DNA of 64,000 bases from Archegozetes longisetosus (taxonomy: Eukaryota; Arthropoda; Arachnida; Sarcoptiformes; Trhypochthoniidae). The stretch spans positions 12,691,172 through 12,755,171 of the forward strand of contig JAEMBT020000008.1 in the NCBI GenBank assembly GCA_018873245.2. Direction: 5' to 3'. Shown here one piece after another: positions 36,454 to 49,400 of the stretch (positions are counted from its first letter, which is position 1; every line of letters starts with the position of its first letter). The notes under the pieces were generated by a model. It was not told the origin of the DNA, made no database searches, and saw nothing but the letters and a program-made list of their open reading frames with translations. The position numbers and the translations under genes are program-made.

Positions 36454-36459
36454 AATAAA
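36454..36459 (+). terminator. Polyadenylation signal of receptor A
   Basis: AATAAA 25 bp after the stop codon of receptor A; another AATAAA overlaps the stop itself. Confidence 0.45.
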
Positions 36460-36596
36460 ACTTCATCCATATTAGTCAACAATGCCTAAGATTCGACATG
36501 TCCAGTCATTATATTAATGTCTCAAATGGCATGTGTGAGGTCTCAGGCGGTACCCTCTGAAACAAGGCCCATGTCGGATACTCAGTAGGTAAAATT

Positions 36597-37108
36597 TTTG
36601 GGTGTCACGAAGTAATTTTAATTATTTTTTGACTAAAATATGCATCAATGTAAGTAATTGAAAATTTCATAAAAATTAGCTGCTGAGCTGCTAAAATTTT
36701 TTTATAAATTGAGTAAGCGGGCCTCTGAAGAATAATTGTATTGTCGTAACATCTACTACTAAATATGTTGAACTGTTATTGCAATCATTGTTAAAATTGA
36801 TTTTATTTGATTATTGTGTTGAATTTTAATATAAGTTTCATAATTGATATTTGAATTGAAGTAAACTTCAATTTTAATTTCTCATACTCTTATAATAAGA
36901 CTAGAATGGTATGCCTATTGTTGTTATAATAGGCATACTATTATAACAGATTACCATTATTGCTCATATTAAGTACTTTTAATTAAATTGCAATTTAAAC
37001 ATTAAAAACAGAATCTCAGCAGCTAATTTTTTCATAATTATAAACAACTTATATTGGTGTATGTTTTATCCAAAAATAATTAAAATTGCTCTGTGACACC
37101 CAAAAAAC
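36597..37108. mobile_element. MITE with ~90-bp inverted repeats
   Basis: TTTTTGGGTGTCAC at the left is inverted at the right (GTGACACCCAAAAAA). The arms continue with some mismatch to AGCTGCTGAG and CTCAGCAGCT. The interior is AT-rich and contains a separate small hairpin (GTATGCCTATT and its inverse near 36910-36940). Target duplication unresolved. Confidence 0.65.
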
Positions 37109-37619
37109 CTTCCTAGTCAGAGGACCAGCCCTACTAACACTACCAACTCGGAGTTTAATTCGCCTCTTATTAAGAAAATTACTACGAAAACTGCATATAA
37201 TTCTTAAGAATTTTGCGACCCACAACTTTTAAATAATTCTTTTTTATATCGACACAGCTCCTCATGAGCTTACATCGATTGCGACGATTAGTCGAATAAA
37301 GGACATTCTCCTTATAAGCTATTGACAAATCATTTGCTGGAATTCAATGAAACAGAATCTGCCTTGAATTTGATTATTCGCAATATAGACCTTTGCCAAA
37401 GCTTCATAATTGTGAAACTTTTTCATAAAGACAAGTTTAATATTTGTATGTAATACTTAAATAACAAACGCATTTAAGCGTTTGAGAGCTCCCAAGAGTC
37501 TAAACCCTGTTCATATATATTTTGTTAAATAACTATAAAAATATTTTAAGCTGAGTTCAACTATGTAAATTTTATTCACCGCAAATGACCAGAGCATCAA
37601 TAAAAAGTTCCCGAAAATT

Positions 37620-39112
37620 CGACTAGACTTTACGTACAGCTCGATATAAGCTTTCTATATAGATAAACTATAACTCAAGCTGAGTTCAAATATATAAATT
37701 TCACGTGCCGCAAATGACTAGAACATTAGTAAAAATAATTCCGAATAATCAACTATATAGAAAATTGTGTAAAATAAATTTATGGAATCAAGTTTCAACT
37801 CAAACCGATTTAAATGAACAGAATTTGATTGTTTTGATAATATATTTTGATGAAACTTCAAAAAATTAAAAATATTGAAAAACGAGATAACCTTCGGTTT
37901 GAACCGTGGCCGATTTTTTGGCCACGCAAGGTTTGTTATTTTATAAAATCAACCCTGCCACTTGCAGACAAATCCTTCTAGGAATGCCTCATACTTTATT
38001 AACACCATTGATTTAATATGTTAAATACAGGTTTATTACTTTCAATTATATATTAATTTGATTAGAAAAAAATTGGCCACGATTCACTCATAGCTTTCAC
38101 AGTGCTTTAGCACTCATGCAGTTTATACGTTTTAAAGCCAGAAAAAAATCGGCCACGATTCACTTCCATAGAAAATCAATTGGGAAAATAATCAGCCACG
38201 GTTCATACAGTGTAACTTTTTTACGGTACAAACGGAAGGTTAGGATCCTACAGGACCTTGGTCTAAATAGTACCTCGTTAAAAATATGTATATTCAATAA
38301 GGTCTTGACAAGGACGAAAGGATTATGAAGCAACGTAGCCATATGTGAAATTCCTCGCTTAATATAGATTAATACTGATATTATAAGCAATAAATCATTT
38401 ATAGCCTTTTAAAAGCACTATAATAGTTGTTATTATTAAGATGTTATTTTTCCTGGCTTATTTTAGCTGGGTTACTTTGACCCGACACGAGAATTCCGAT
38501 CAGCTTTCAACACGCTAAGCCGAACCGATTGTTTATTGAACCAACTGAGCATTGTCTGAGCGATGTTCAGTGCTTCCAATGACACATTTAGGCCTGACAG
38601 TACATTTATTAGCCAAGATCTTTAATTTAGTTTATATTTATAGGCCATATTCCGCCATTACCGCAAGAAAACGTTTCCCGTATCTTGTAATCGTGAAACT
38701 ATACGGATCTAGTTTTGCACTTTACATCAGTAACGCTACGTTATTTCATAAATTTTTCGTCTTTGTCAAGACCTTATTCAAAATACATATTTTTAACGAG
38801 GTACTATTTAGACCAAAGTCCCATAGGATCTAAGTTATCTCATTTTTTCAATATTTTTTATTTTTTTGAAGTTTCATCAAAATATATTATCAAAACAGTC
38901 AAATTCTGTTCATTTAAATCGGTTTGAGTTGAAACTTGATTCCATAAATTTATTTTACGCAATTTTCTATATAATTGGTTATTCGGAATTATTTTTACCA
39001 ATGTTCTAGTCATTTGCGGCAAGTGAAATTTATATATTTGAACTCAGCTTGAGTTGTAGCTTCTTTATATAGAAAGCTTATATCGAAAAGCTGTGGCCGC
39101 TTAAAGTCTAGT
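37620..39112. mobile_element. Long inverted-repeat element with a nested insertion
   Basis: Right arm about 38747-39110. Its inverse is found at the left in two pieces, 37620-37890 and 38237-38328, separated by about 345 bp. Ends read ACTAGACTTTA in both orientations. No coding region is seen; short open frames at 38116-38390 and 38552-38927 are by-products of the repeat arms. The first 135 bp at the left are also partly duplicated in tandem (from about 37549). Confidence 0.65.
37895..38236. mobile_element. Element nested in the left arm of the larger inverted repeat
   Basis: It interrupts the arm match. Its own ends are inverted (ACCTTCGGTTTG at the left, inverse of ACCTTCCGTTTG at the right) and lie next to TA at both sides, which would fit a Tc1/mariner-like MITE. 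It contains repeated GGCCACG(A/G)TTCA segments in both orientations. Exact borders are uncertain by a few bases. Confidence 0.55.
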
Positions 39113-39651
39113 TCAACCCAAATTATTTTATGTGCAAAAAAGAAAACTTAAAGGGGATAAATCTTAATTATTAAGGAGGATTTTTTGAAAGAGAGCAGCA
39201 TTTTGATATACATAAACTTAAATTTTACTTGAATGACTTACGTTTAAGTTATGAGAAAGATTTGTCAATTTCACTTGAAAGACTATTTCAGATATTCAAA
39301 AGCTATTAAAATATATACCGAAAACTGAATCTAAATTTTATGAAACTCTATATTCTTTAGACGCAACACCGGTTTCCGAAACGCAAGAATTTTTGTATCA
39401 ATTTTCGAAAAATCTAATAAAAAGAGAGTGAAATCTGCCCAAAACGGTAATCAATTGAAAAATGTGGTTCAAACAAGTCATGAGATTATCTGTTGAATAT
39501 AATATAAAATATTGATAAAACAAATTATAAAATTCGCGTGTACTGAAAAGAACTTTTCATTTGCTTATAAAGATAAAATTATGCAAAATATAATAATTTT
39601 TTTACATTAAAGTGTTAACAAGTCAATGGATCCGACATTTTGAAAGACAGG
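39113..39651. other. Gene-free spacer
   Basis: AT-rich, no exon, no transposon end seen. Confidence 0.4.
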
Positions 39652-39659
39652 ATTTTATC

Positions 39660-41879
39660 CAGTGTTGGGTGATTAGCTCAGCTAGCTTTTAGCTCTTAGT
39701 TGAGCTAAAACAAGGCTAAAGTCTAAATAAATGTTTAGCTCTGAGCTAAAGACCAAAGCTAAGATCTAAATTTTGAACGTGAGCTAGATCTAAGGACCAG
39801 GTAACTTTTAGTCTTTTAGTCATTAAATTTACATGAATGTAACATTAAAGCTAGAATGAAACTATCATATTACTCATTTTAACGAGACAATGCAAATATA
39901 ACTCGTCTTTATTGACATGTGCTCTCAATTTTTTATGGTTTAAAATGATTTAATTAAAATATGAAAGAAATTGATTGTGTTGATTTATCAGAACCTAATA
40001 GTAATTGTGATAAGAGCGAAGAAAAATCATGGAAGTGAAGTCATTTTGGAAAATTTAATGCTCAATTAAGATGTAATGAATGTAAAAAGTGCTTCAGTAC
40101 TAAAACAAGTCATCACTCATTAAAATATCACATTAGAAGTCATGAAAAAGTGAAAAATAATACTTTAGAGAAAATTTTTCCACTCAAAAGTAATGAGAAG
40201 AAATCGTTTGAAGATTGTTTGTTGGAATTTATAATAAATGGACAGCACTCTTTTCGTATAGTTGAAGAAGAAAGTTTTGTCTCTATGCTAAAATCACTTT
40301 CAAATGACATTAAAATTCCTACTAGAAAAACTCTTAAAAGTCATGCTGCATTAAAGTCTGATAACTTGAAAGAAAAATTAATTCGAGAATTTATAAATTT
40401 CAATCATAAAATAGCACTAACGACTGATATTTGGACTTCCATTGACATTAACTCATTTATGTCTATTAAAGCTCATTTTATTGATACAGATTTTAAAATT
40501 CAGAACATTTTGATGGATTTTTCGCTAATTCCTTACCCTCACGGCGGACAACAAATTATGGAAAAATTGAAAGAGACAATTATTGAATTTAAAATCGAAA
40601 ATAAAATAATAGCGATCACATCTGATAACGCGAGCAATAACATAAAAGCATTCCGAATTTTGAAAAATTGGCTTAAAAATTATTCATCAGAAGAAATAAT
40701 TCACTTTTGCTGCTTCGCTCATGTCATTAATTTGTCAATTAGAAGCGGAATGTCAGTTTTTCAAAGACTTGGAAAATTTAAAATCGCTCTTAAGCTTTAT
40801 AAAATCATCTGTCAAGAAAACTGAGTTATTGGCGAAAACTTGTGAAACCCTTGGAATTAATTATTATAAGCCTAAAGCTGATAACTTCAACCGTTGGAAT
40901 TCGACATTTGAAATGCTTGAATGCGCTTTATAATTAAAACTTGCAATTACTTATTTATTGATTCAAAACCATGAATTTAAAGATTTTAAAGTATCAGAAA
41001 AAGAATGGGATTATTTTGAAAATTTGAGAAATATCTTGGAACCCTTTAAGGATGCGACAGATATGGTTTCAGGATCAAAATATAAAAGTTGTTCTACAAT
41101 TATACCAATATTTGATGGATTAATAGCGCATATAAATCAAGATGAACAAATTAATGAAAGCCTGAAGATGTGCAGTGAAAAAATTAAAGAAAAATTGCTT
41201 GAATATGAAAACTTGCTAAAGAATGATTTTTGCATTTTGTCAACAATTTTAGATACACGATTTAATTTGGAATATTTTAGGGACAATCAAGAATTTTACA
41301 GAAATTCAAAAGAGTTATGTAAATTTTTTAAAATTTGAGTTGAAATTTCCTAAAAATATCGAAAATGATTATGATAAAAGATTAAGTTTTAAAGAATCAA
41401 TTTTTAAAAAACAAAAGTTAGGTAATAGAAAATCTGAAATTGAGATCTATATTGAAACTTCACTAGAGGACTCAAAATTTGAGCCGATTTTATGGTGGAA
41501 AAATTAAGATGAAAAATTTCCTATTTTATCAAAAATGGCCTATAATTTTTTAGCAATTCCTGCTACGAGTGTTCCAAGTGAACAAATATTCTCAAAAGCA
41601 GTAAATACCATAACTAAAAAGCAAAATCGTTTAGATAAAAATACTATGAAAATTGTTATGCTATTACAATCCTGGAATTTGTATTTCAACAATAAATAAT
41701 TAAATTTCCCAATTTTTGAAGGCTATAAAGCTATGGTTTGAGCTAAAGCTAAGTAAAAGGCTAAAGCTAAAAGTTAAATAGTGTTTTAGCCACCAAAACT
41801 AAAAGGCTAAAGAAATGCTCAACACCTAAAGCTAAGGGCTCAAGGAATTCTTAGCTTTTTAGATTTTTACCCAACACTG
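39660..41879 (+). mobile_element. hAT transposon 2 with perfect 8-bp target duplication
   Basis: Terminal inverted repeats CAGTGTTGGGT (39660-39670) and its exact inverse (41869-41879) are flanked by ATTTTATC on both sides (39652-39659 and 41880-41887). Both subterminal regions hold many copies of AGCTAAA or its inverse, the sort of array bound by hAT transposases. Length is 2,220 bp, close to a full element. The transposase inside is broken. Confidence 0.95.
39961..41697 (+). pseudogene. hAT transposase relic (element 2), BED-finger type
   Basis: The frame starts MKEIDCVDLSEPNS at 39961. It has an in-frame TGA at 40036-40038 inside the BED finger, probably from the Trp codon of the W-x-HF motif. 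It then gives CNECKKCFSTKTS with the paired His, the catalytic stretches ALTTDIWTSIDINSFM and ITSDNASNNIKAF, and the CFAHVINLSI motif. A frame change near 40745 follows, then a stop near 40931, another frame change near 41330, a stop near 41505, and the C-terminal dimerisation motif LAIPATSVPSEQIFSKA. At least five breaks, so it cannot move itself. Confidence 0.9.
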
Positions 41880-41887
41880 ATTTTATC

Positions 41888-42216
41888 AGTGAGTAATTAG
41901 TTTTTAAAATATATTTTACTATAAGCATAAGAAATGAATCAAAGATTAAATTACTAATAATTTGATTATCAATTATAAGAAAAGTTTCAAATTAGTTAAG
42001 CCCTTTATGGATCTTTGTGGAGAAACAGAGACTACTCTTCTACTAACGCCTCGATATAGTTTATATTGACTTTGCTGCTCGTTTTTTTGCGTATCGCTTC
42101 AAGATAACATCGGATAATGGCGGAGGTAAATAGTGGAGTTGCTCTCTAAAATAGTGAAGAGCATTGGTCTGAAATTCTGAGCTTCAAGCGAGCTTCTATA
42201 AGCGCAGTTCTATTAA
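41888..42216. other. Gene-free spacer with a repeat shared with 52.4 kb
   Basis: Positions 42052-42165 resemble 52427-52515 in the same orientation (shared GACTTTGCTGC or GACGTTGCTG, TCGGATAATGG and GTTGCTC). These flank gene B on its left and right. Confidence 0.5.
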
Positions 42217-42380
42217 TCGTTGTTTGATTTTACGTTACTTTTTATAAGCTCTAAACTTTATAAATTTATCGAACTTTAACTCTATTGTATTGATAACATT
42301 AACGTTTAACAGTTAAAGTTCGGGAAATTTACAAAGTTTAGAGCTTATGGGAAAATTAACGTAGAAATCAAACGGCGATT
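42217..42380. mobile_element. Foldback MITE, arms about 67 bp
   Basis: Arms beginning AATCGTTGTTTGATTTTACG and ending with an imperfect inverse meet around 42300. TTAA borders both ends (TTAATCG and CGATTAA), which could be a 4-bp piggyBac-type duplication or just part of the repeat. The RNA of either strand would fold into one hairpin. Confidence 0.6.
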
Positions 42381-43471
42381 AAGTAGGAATTGTATTGATT
42401 ACATTAAAGTTTAACAAACTACCACGATCAAATGAATAATTTTTCAAAAAATTCCTGAAACACGTATCGACTAATTTTCCAAGCTTTACAAAATGGAACC
42501 GAAAAATCTGAAATATATTTGTAGCTTTCAAGTTATAAAATATTGTTACATGCGATCTACTCTCGGGGGCGAAGACTAGTATTTATGAGCCACATGTAAC
42601 GTCTTTGTGAGGTTTTTACTTGGGATTGCGTCTATTACGCTGTTAGCTACTTAACACAGTAAACTCTCGATGTTTGTACAATTAATAAAATTAAAAAAAA
42701 ATATAATTAATCAATGAACATTACACAAAATACAATTATCACAAATATTAATGTTAGAAATTGTGTCGGACACTCATGAGATCTTACAAAACCTTCTAAT
42801 ATAAAACTTATATATATATATCAGACTTTTACAATTTTTCAAAACTCTAATGCATTAGGTCATTGATTTAGGGAATAGTACAGAACAAAGTTCTGTACTA
42901 TTGCGTAAAACTTTTCATTACATATATCAATATGTTATAACAAATTTACCAGGATTTTTGAAATTTTCTTTTTAATTATTCCTTTCATGATTACTCACAA
43001 ACCATATTTCTGAAATCAAAATCGAACTAAAGAATAAGGAACTGGATCAGATTTAGTAGGTACCTTAGATTTTTCTATGACTGTATATGAGTCGGTACGT
43101 ATCTTTAATTGATTATATCTCATAAGCTAATGCGTATGGGCCGCTAATTCTTTCACAAAAACCATCTATGAGTAGTAAATATGATGTGAATTTCATTAAA
43201 ATCTGAAATTGTCACTCGGGAATCTTCATTGTTAGTTCTATATAGTTTGTAATGTTTCGTTAGGGGGTGCTTTAATCCATTTTGAACATACCCCTTTTAG
43301 ACTGATAAACAATTACTTAATAAATTTTAAGAATCCAGTTCAAACAGGATAAACAACGCAATGAACTTCCAGGTTATGATATCAACGTAATAGAAGTTCA
43401 TTTTCTGTTTCTCATAAGTGGGTTTTAATTTAAAACTATCGCTAAAAATTGTAACAGACATTGTAACTGAC
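42381..43471. other. 5' region of receptor B
   Basis: No exon found. Unlike A and C it shows no clear similarity to the 5' flanks of the other two paralogues. Presumed to contain the promoter of receptor B. Confidence 0.4.
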
Positions 43472-46400
43472 ATGAAGGAACCACAAATTTTAATTAAAGT
43501 ATTATTCTTTTTGTGCACTCATTATAAACAAATGCTCATCAAAGCTGATTGTGGTTTACCAGCAATTCCAGACTCAACTAAATTAAGTAGTTTTAGACTC
43601 CGATATGAGGAGAAAACAACTGTTACATATGAGTGCGAAGCTAAAAATAGTGAACTTATTGAAGGAAAACACAGACAATGTATTAACCATAGATGGAATG
43701 GTTCTCTTCCCAGATGTGGTGAGTTTTTTTATTCATATAAAAACTCAAACAAATCATTACTTTTCTCAATAAGTTTCAATTCTGTTCTGATCCTCCAATT
43801 CAATAATCACAAGTGAATAATTATTTTTTCAATGGCACACTTATCTTTAAAGAGAAAATAACTCTCACTTCAGACACTTATTAGCTACAAGTTATGATAA
43901 CTTGAATCAACTCTTTTCAAATTAAATAGCTTTAGAAGTTCGAAAAGTTGTGCTCAGAAGTATTTATATCGAAGAGTTAGGAAAACATCGGAATGTCTAC
44001 AGACAGATTCGTTCGATAAACAGAAAATCTGACAACAGAGTCCACAATGGAACCGAACATTTCGAGTGTGTGCAACCAAGATATCTATGGAATATATATG
44101 GAAACCAGACTTGGACTTTTCAGTTAACAAGAGGCTATACTTTTAATTATTTTGTGTTATACATAAAGGGCGAGTTTCTATTAGAGAATAAAAATGATGA
44201 TAACCTAACCCTAAAAGCAAGCATTGAAGACACTGTCAGTTCGAAATCGTGTGAAGTACGGCAGTTCAGTCTAACAGATGATGCAATCACTTACAAAATT
44301 GGCTTCATCTGCAATTCAGTTCAACAGCCAGTCACAATACATGATGGTATTGATGAGACAATGCAAAGGCTTATAATTAAAGTTTATACTAAACAACTTA
44401 ATGTTACGATAACTTTTTGTTCTCTCAAAGTCTATAGAATCAGTAATTTTTGTGGTTCACCAGAAAAGCCATTAAACTCTGATTTGTTGGCACAGGAAAA
44501 GACTTACAGTGTTTTTTCGTGTAAAGAAGGCTATTATATTGAAGGAGTTCAAAAGGTTAAATGTAGCCCTAATGGAAAGTGGTTAAATGAGTTCCCAATA
44601 TGTATACCAAAAACGAAGTGCAAAATTCCGGCTATTGATAGAGAAGATCCTTTTTTGCAAATTGAATACAAATATACTTATAAAGTTAATGGATCTTTAT
44701 ATGCAGAACCTGATGGCATAGCCATTTATGCATGTGTTAACATGACTGGTGGCGCTCGGAAGGAATTTAAAGGAGAGACCAGTCGTATTTGTAAAGATGG
44801 CAAATGGTCAGGAAGTCAACCGACTTGTCTTCACTCAACAGATGGTTAGTCAATTAATTTTTAAACTAGTTTAACGAATTTCATAAAAATTAACTGTGAT
44901 TGACTATTAATTTAATTATGAATATTGTGACAGTTATGAACTGAGGAGGTCAATTAGGTAGATTTTATCAAATAATGTTGAAAATATCTTTATGGCACGA
45001 ACATTGTGTCATATAATTTACGATAGCCACATAAAAAACTGAGAGTCAGACATGTTATAGTTGTAATCATTCAAAAATCTATTTTCTTATAGAGTTTAGA
45101 GGTATATTTTCGTAAATCCATTCAAATGTCCAGAAAGAAAAATTATAATTAATTAGTTTCGTTAGGTTTTGAAAGCATTTTGAAAGTTTTCAAAAATTAT
45201 TGTTAAATTTGATAATATTAATTTACGATAAAACTAATTGGGTTAATGTGATTCAAGTTTTTCATATTAAAACACTTATTTTCGAAAGGCTACAGCTCTT
45301 ACACGTGTTGCTTTTATATGCTGTTTCGGATATGATATCCACGTTTTAAAAATATTTTCGAATTGGCTTAAAAAGATTTCGAAACCACAATTTTAGTTCT
45401 GAACTAATATATAATGCGAGTTAAAATTACAAAGATTTCACAAATTTACTTCCGTTGAATTTAATTTTAACGATTCTACTACAAAAATTTTAAATAAAAA
45501 CTTTTAAATAAGTGCAAGCTGAACTCAACTGAGTTAAGATGTATCATATAGAACTTAATAGTGTTCAACTAAACTGACAAGGAAGATTCTGGACTATGTA
45601 ATGACCGATTTAAAAAATAGTTTTACGGCATGAATAACATGTCACATCATGCTCGTAAAAACAAAAAATACTAACCACCTGACATGACATGTAGAAGTTA
45701 TGATTATTCAGTGTTTTGATAGCTATTTTAGATTAACTAATTTATTTTCTAAATCTTCAATTTCCTCAGAAAATAAGTCTTCGATATTTTCATGAATCCA
45801 GTAATCAATTTATAGTATAAAATAAATCATAATTGTCATCCCAAGAATATTTTATTGTTTTTCACTTAATTGCCTTAGTAAAAGAGGCCTCTATATGGTA
45901 AGAGGTTAAACTAATAAATAAAGTCCTTTTGTAAAACGTAGGACACTCTCTCTTTAGTGACTTAGGGATGAGGACACCTCAGTTGTTAATTTTTATAAAA
46001 AAAACCCATTTACTCAATATATATTCATTTTTAAACATATTTTATTCATTAATAAAATTCCAATTTTTCAAAATACTCAAGTTTAAAAAGAAAGCATGTC
46101 ATAATTTCAATCAAAAATATTTGATTCACTCAAAAAGTAAACAAATAGAATAGTCTATCCAAGAAATAAAGTGTCCAATAACCGTTTTAAAAACTGGTAA
46201 ATATTTCAAAATTAAGAGGTACCGTCGACAGATAAAAGTTGTGTATTTGTCATCATTAAGAGGACGCAGAAGAGTTGGTAAACCTAAGGGTCTATTTACA
46301 CGATTCAATTTATGTAGAATTGAATACTTGAATTCTATTGTCATAAATTCAATTTCTATTTACACATAAATAATAATATTGAGTTAAACAATAAATTTGA

Positions 46401-49400
46401 TCCAATCAGATTATCTTAAAAATGTAAACAAAAATGCCTAACATTTTTAAATACAATGAATTCTGTGATTGGCTAATGAATTCAAGTTATTGCCAAAAGT
46501 TAAACATTGTTAAACTTTTTTGATACCTTCAATTCAATAACAGTTGAAGCAATTTATATATACACGTTATTCAATTCGCTTGAATTCAAGTCATCAAGTC
46601 ACTTGAATTCTACATAAATTGAATCGTGTAAATAGACCCTAGGGGGCTCAACAACTGATTGACATCTGTATTATGTTTAGTGATATTAATAAATTGCTTT
46701 ACTATAGTTTACGCCACCTAACGGATTTTTTTTGAAAATTGATATTTAGGGGTTTTGAGGTACGAGAAATCCATATTTGAAGGTTCCAATAATCGGAAAT
46801 TTATAGTTTAAAAGATATCGATTCTTTAATCTACTATTGCTTATCAATGGAAGGAAAATTTAATTTCGTACGTTTGGTGAGAGAATGCGGTGTGGACACT
46901 CCAGCCGCTTGTATTGAATGGTATCAACGCGTAGGACTCTTGTCCGAAACGCTCGAATGTCAAAAGTGCAGAAAACAAATGGCGCTTTTCGACAAACGAG
47001 ACGGCACTATTTCAAACAAGCGTTGGAGATGTCTTTAATGCCGGAAGGTCTCAGTTAGGTCAGGTTAGCTTCGCTACGCGCGCTTCGGAGTGGATACCAA
47101 GGTCGCAAGTTGAAAAATAAGTGGATTTTTATATCTAGGTAACTATTAATTTCCGATTCTTGGGACCTTCAAATATGTTCCTCGTACCTTAAAACCCCTA
47201 AATATCAATTTTCAGAAAATCCGTTAAGTGGCTTAAACTATAGTAAAGTCTAATCAGTAAATGGATACTTAAAAACTAGTTCGGAACTTTGATATAATAT
47301 ACTTTGACTCATTTTATCTTTGTATTAAGTTAGTTGAGTCGGTACCACATCGGCTGCAAGAAGTGATAGCTCGAGAAGGTAGTTCAACTCTTTAAGATTA
47401 TTTAAATTGAATCGTAGTCGACTGTTTAGCTATTTTAATTGAAGTAGTTCGTTATATCTTATCAGTAACTTTCATTCTATGACTTTTTGTTTTCTTGTGA
47501 ATATCAAATAAACCGACTTCAGCTACGAATAATATTATTACTTACATTATGTTCTTTAATTACTGAGTAATGCTATAATTTGGCGCTACAAACTTATAGT
47601 TTTAATTTCTTTCTTGTCCCTCTTATCTTATCCAAACGCATCGGAGATAGATCCGGAATTTATGCATAACTTTTATCGACCAACGGTACACAACAATATA
47701 AACTGATATTAAAATTCTTCCAAAATATCGATTTTTTCAAAATGAACGGTTTCAAAATAGCGGTATTTTTAACATTATTCCTAACGAAGGTATGACGGAA
47801 CATTTTTAAAGGTTCAAAATTAATGGTATTTCAAAATGAGCAGTTTCAAAATATTAAGTGTTTGCTGTGCAAACGAAGATTTTTTTCAATGAAAATGAAC
47901 GTTACGAATATTTTATGATACAACATTTAAGTGAATAGAAAATCCATTCAATTTCTAAAGAAAATAAATTGGTTTGATTTTATAATAAGAATTTAATTAA
48001 AAGAGTTAGTGATAGTGAAAAAAATGTTTAACATATAAATTGCTATCACGATGACTTCATGTAAAAATTATAAATTCAAAACAGGATTTCCCAAAGCATT
48101 TGTAAAAAAATACCAATAATATCGAAATATTCTGGTGATTGATCAATGAATCAAAACTGATTTAAGAATGAAATTTTCGGATTATCTATTTTGTTCAGAA
48201 TCAATCCAAAATCATTCGAATTTTTTTTTCAATATTGATTAGTATTCCCATTCTAAAATCTGCCTCAATTGAGCCTCATATTATCTACGTAAGTAGAGGG
48301 ATAGTGCTTCGCACGAGTCTAGCCTATTTGAGCGATTTGACATGAGTCCAAATTACTAAAAGATTTGGCTCGTACGAAGTAGATTCGAATCCAAATCGAG
48401 TCCAAATCGTATCCAGGTAGTACTCAAATAGATTTAAAAGATTTAAATTTATATTAAGTTCTTCTGAAAATTTTTCTGAAATTGTTCGAAAACATTCTAG
48501 AAACTTATGGAAAATTATAAAAAATTTTAGAACGTTCTAGAAATCTATAGAATATTCTAAAACATTCTAGAACCTAATGTAATATTTAAGAATCTTCTAG
48601 AACGTATATAGATCTGTAGAATATTTTAGAAAATTTTAGGAACTGGTGGGTTATCTGGAAAATTTAGAATATTTTGCCATCTCATACCAAATTCAGGAAC
48701 TATCTAGAAAGCTAATTTTAATATAATAGCTTTTCTATTATATTTACATAATATCCTATATCATAACATCCATAGGTACTCATTTTCATAAGTTATCTAT
48801 TGTACTATCGGCCAAGAAAGTATATGTTAAATAAAGCTTTTCCGCGCTTTACATACTTCGGGATCACTTTAATATTTACATAATCAATATTTTGAGAGCT
48901 TTTATAAATTTTAATTTAGGTCTGACCTATGGCAAAATAGTATAATAAACTTTTGCATTAGCCTTTTTACTGATAGAGTTCATAAATTGTTTACTTCACA
49001 TTAAACTTTTCAGTTATTTGTTTGATGAATTTAAGTTACTTATGTTAAAGTTCGATACAAATTATGACACTTAAAGGAATTTAAAGATAAGTTTCGCATT
49101 TCATGACTCATATTAGAAATTATATTCATCAAAATAATATGAAAAAATTATTTACTCAATCTTTCCCTTATTTGGTTCATTTCTGATTGGCTTTTACTGT
49201 TATTTAAGCACACATTTTGACATATGCTTTTTTGATCGATAGTACAGCGTTGGGGAAACAAAGACTATTGGCAAAAAACAAATTAAGCAAAATTTATAAC
49301 TTTTTATCAAGAGTCAAAGTACTGGGATTACCAAAACGATAACTTAATGAAAATACTTTAAGACTCCATGAACAGAATAGTTAGAAATGTCTCTTTGTGT

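Larger units (their letters stand above)
33600..36460 (+). repeat. Segmental duplication shared with copy B (partner 49249-52400)
   Basis: A collinear match to the end of gene B: GCGTTGG.GAAACAAAG at the start, the AGAGTATCCTTA and AATGAAGCTTCAAGG blocks, then the whole third exon. The match is interrupted in A by one transposon and in B by two (49746-50695 and 50698-50859). Confidence 0.8.

Noticed and set aside
38116..38927. Several short open frames on both strands
   Set aside because: They are mirror images created by the arms of the inverted-repeat element at 37620-39112.
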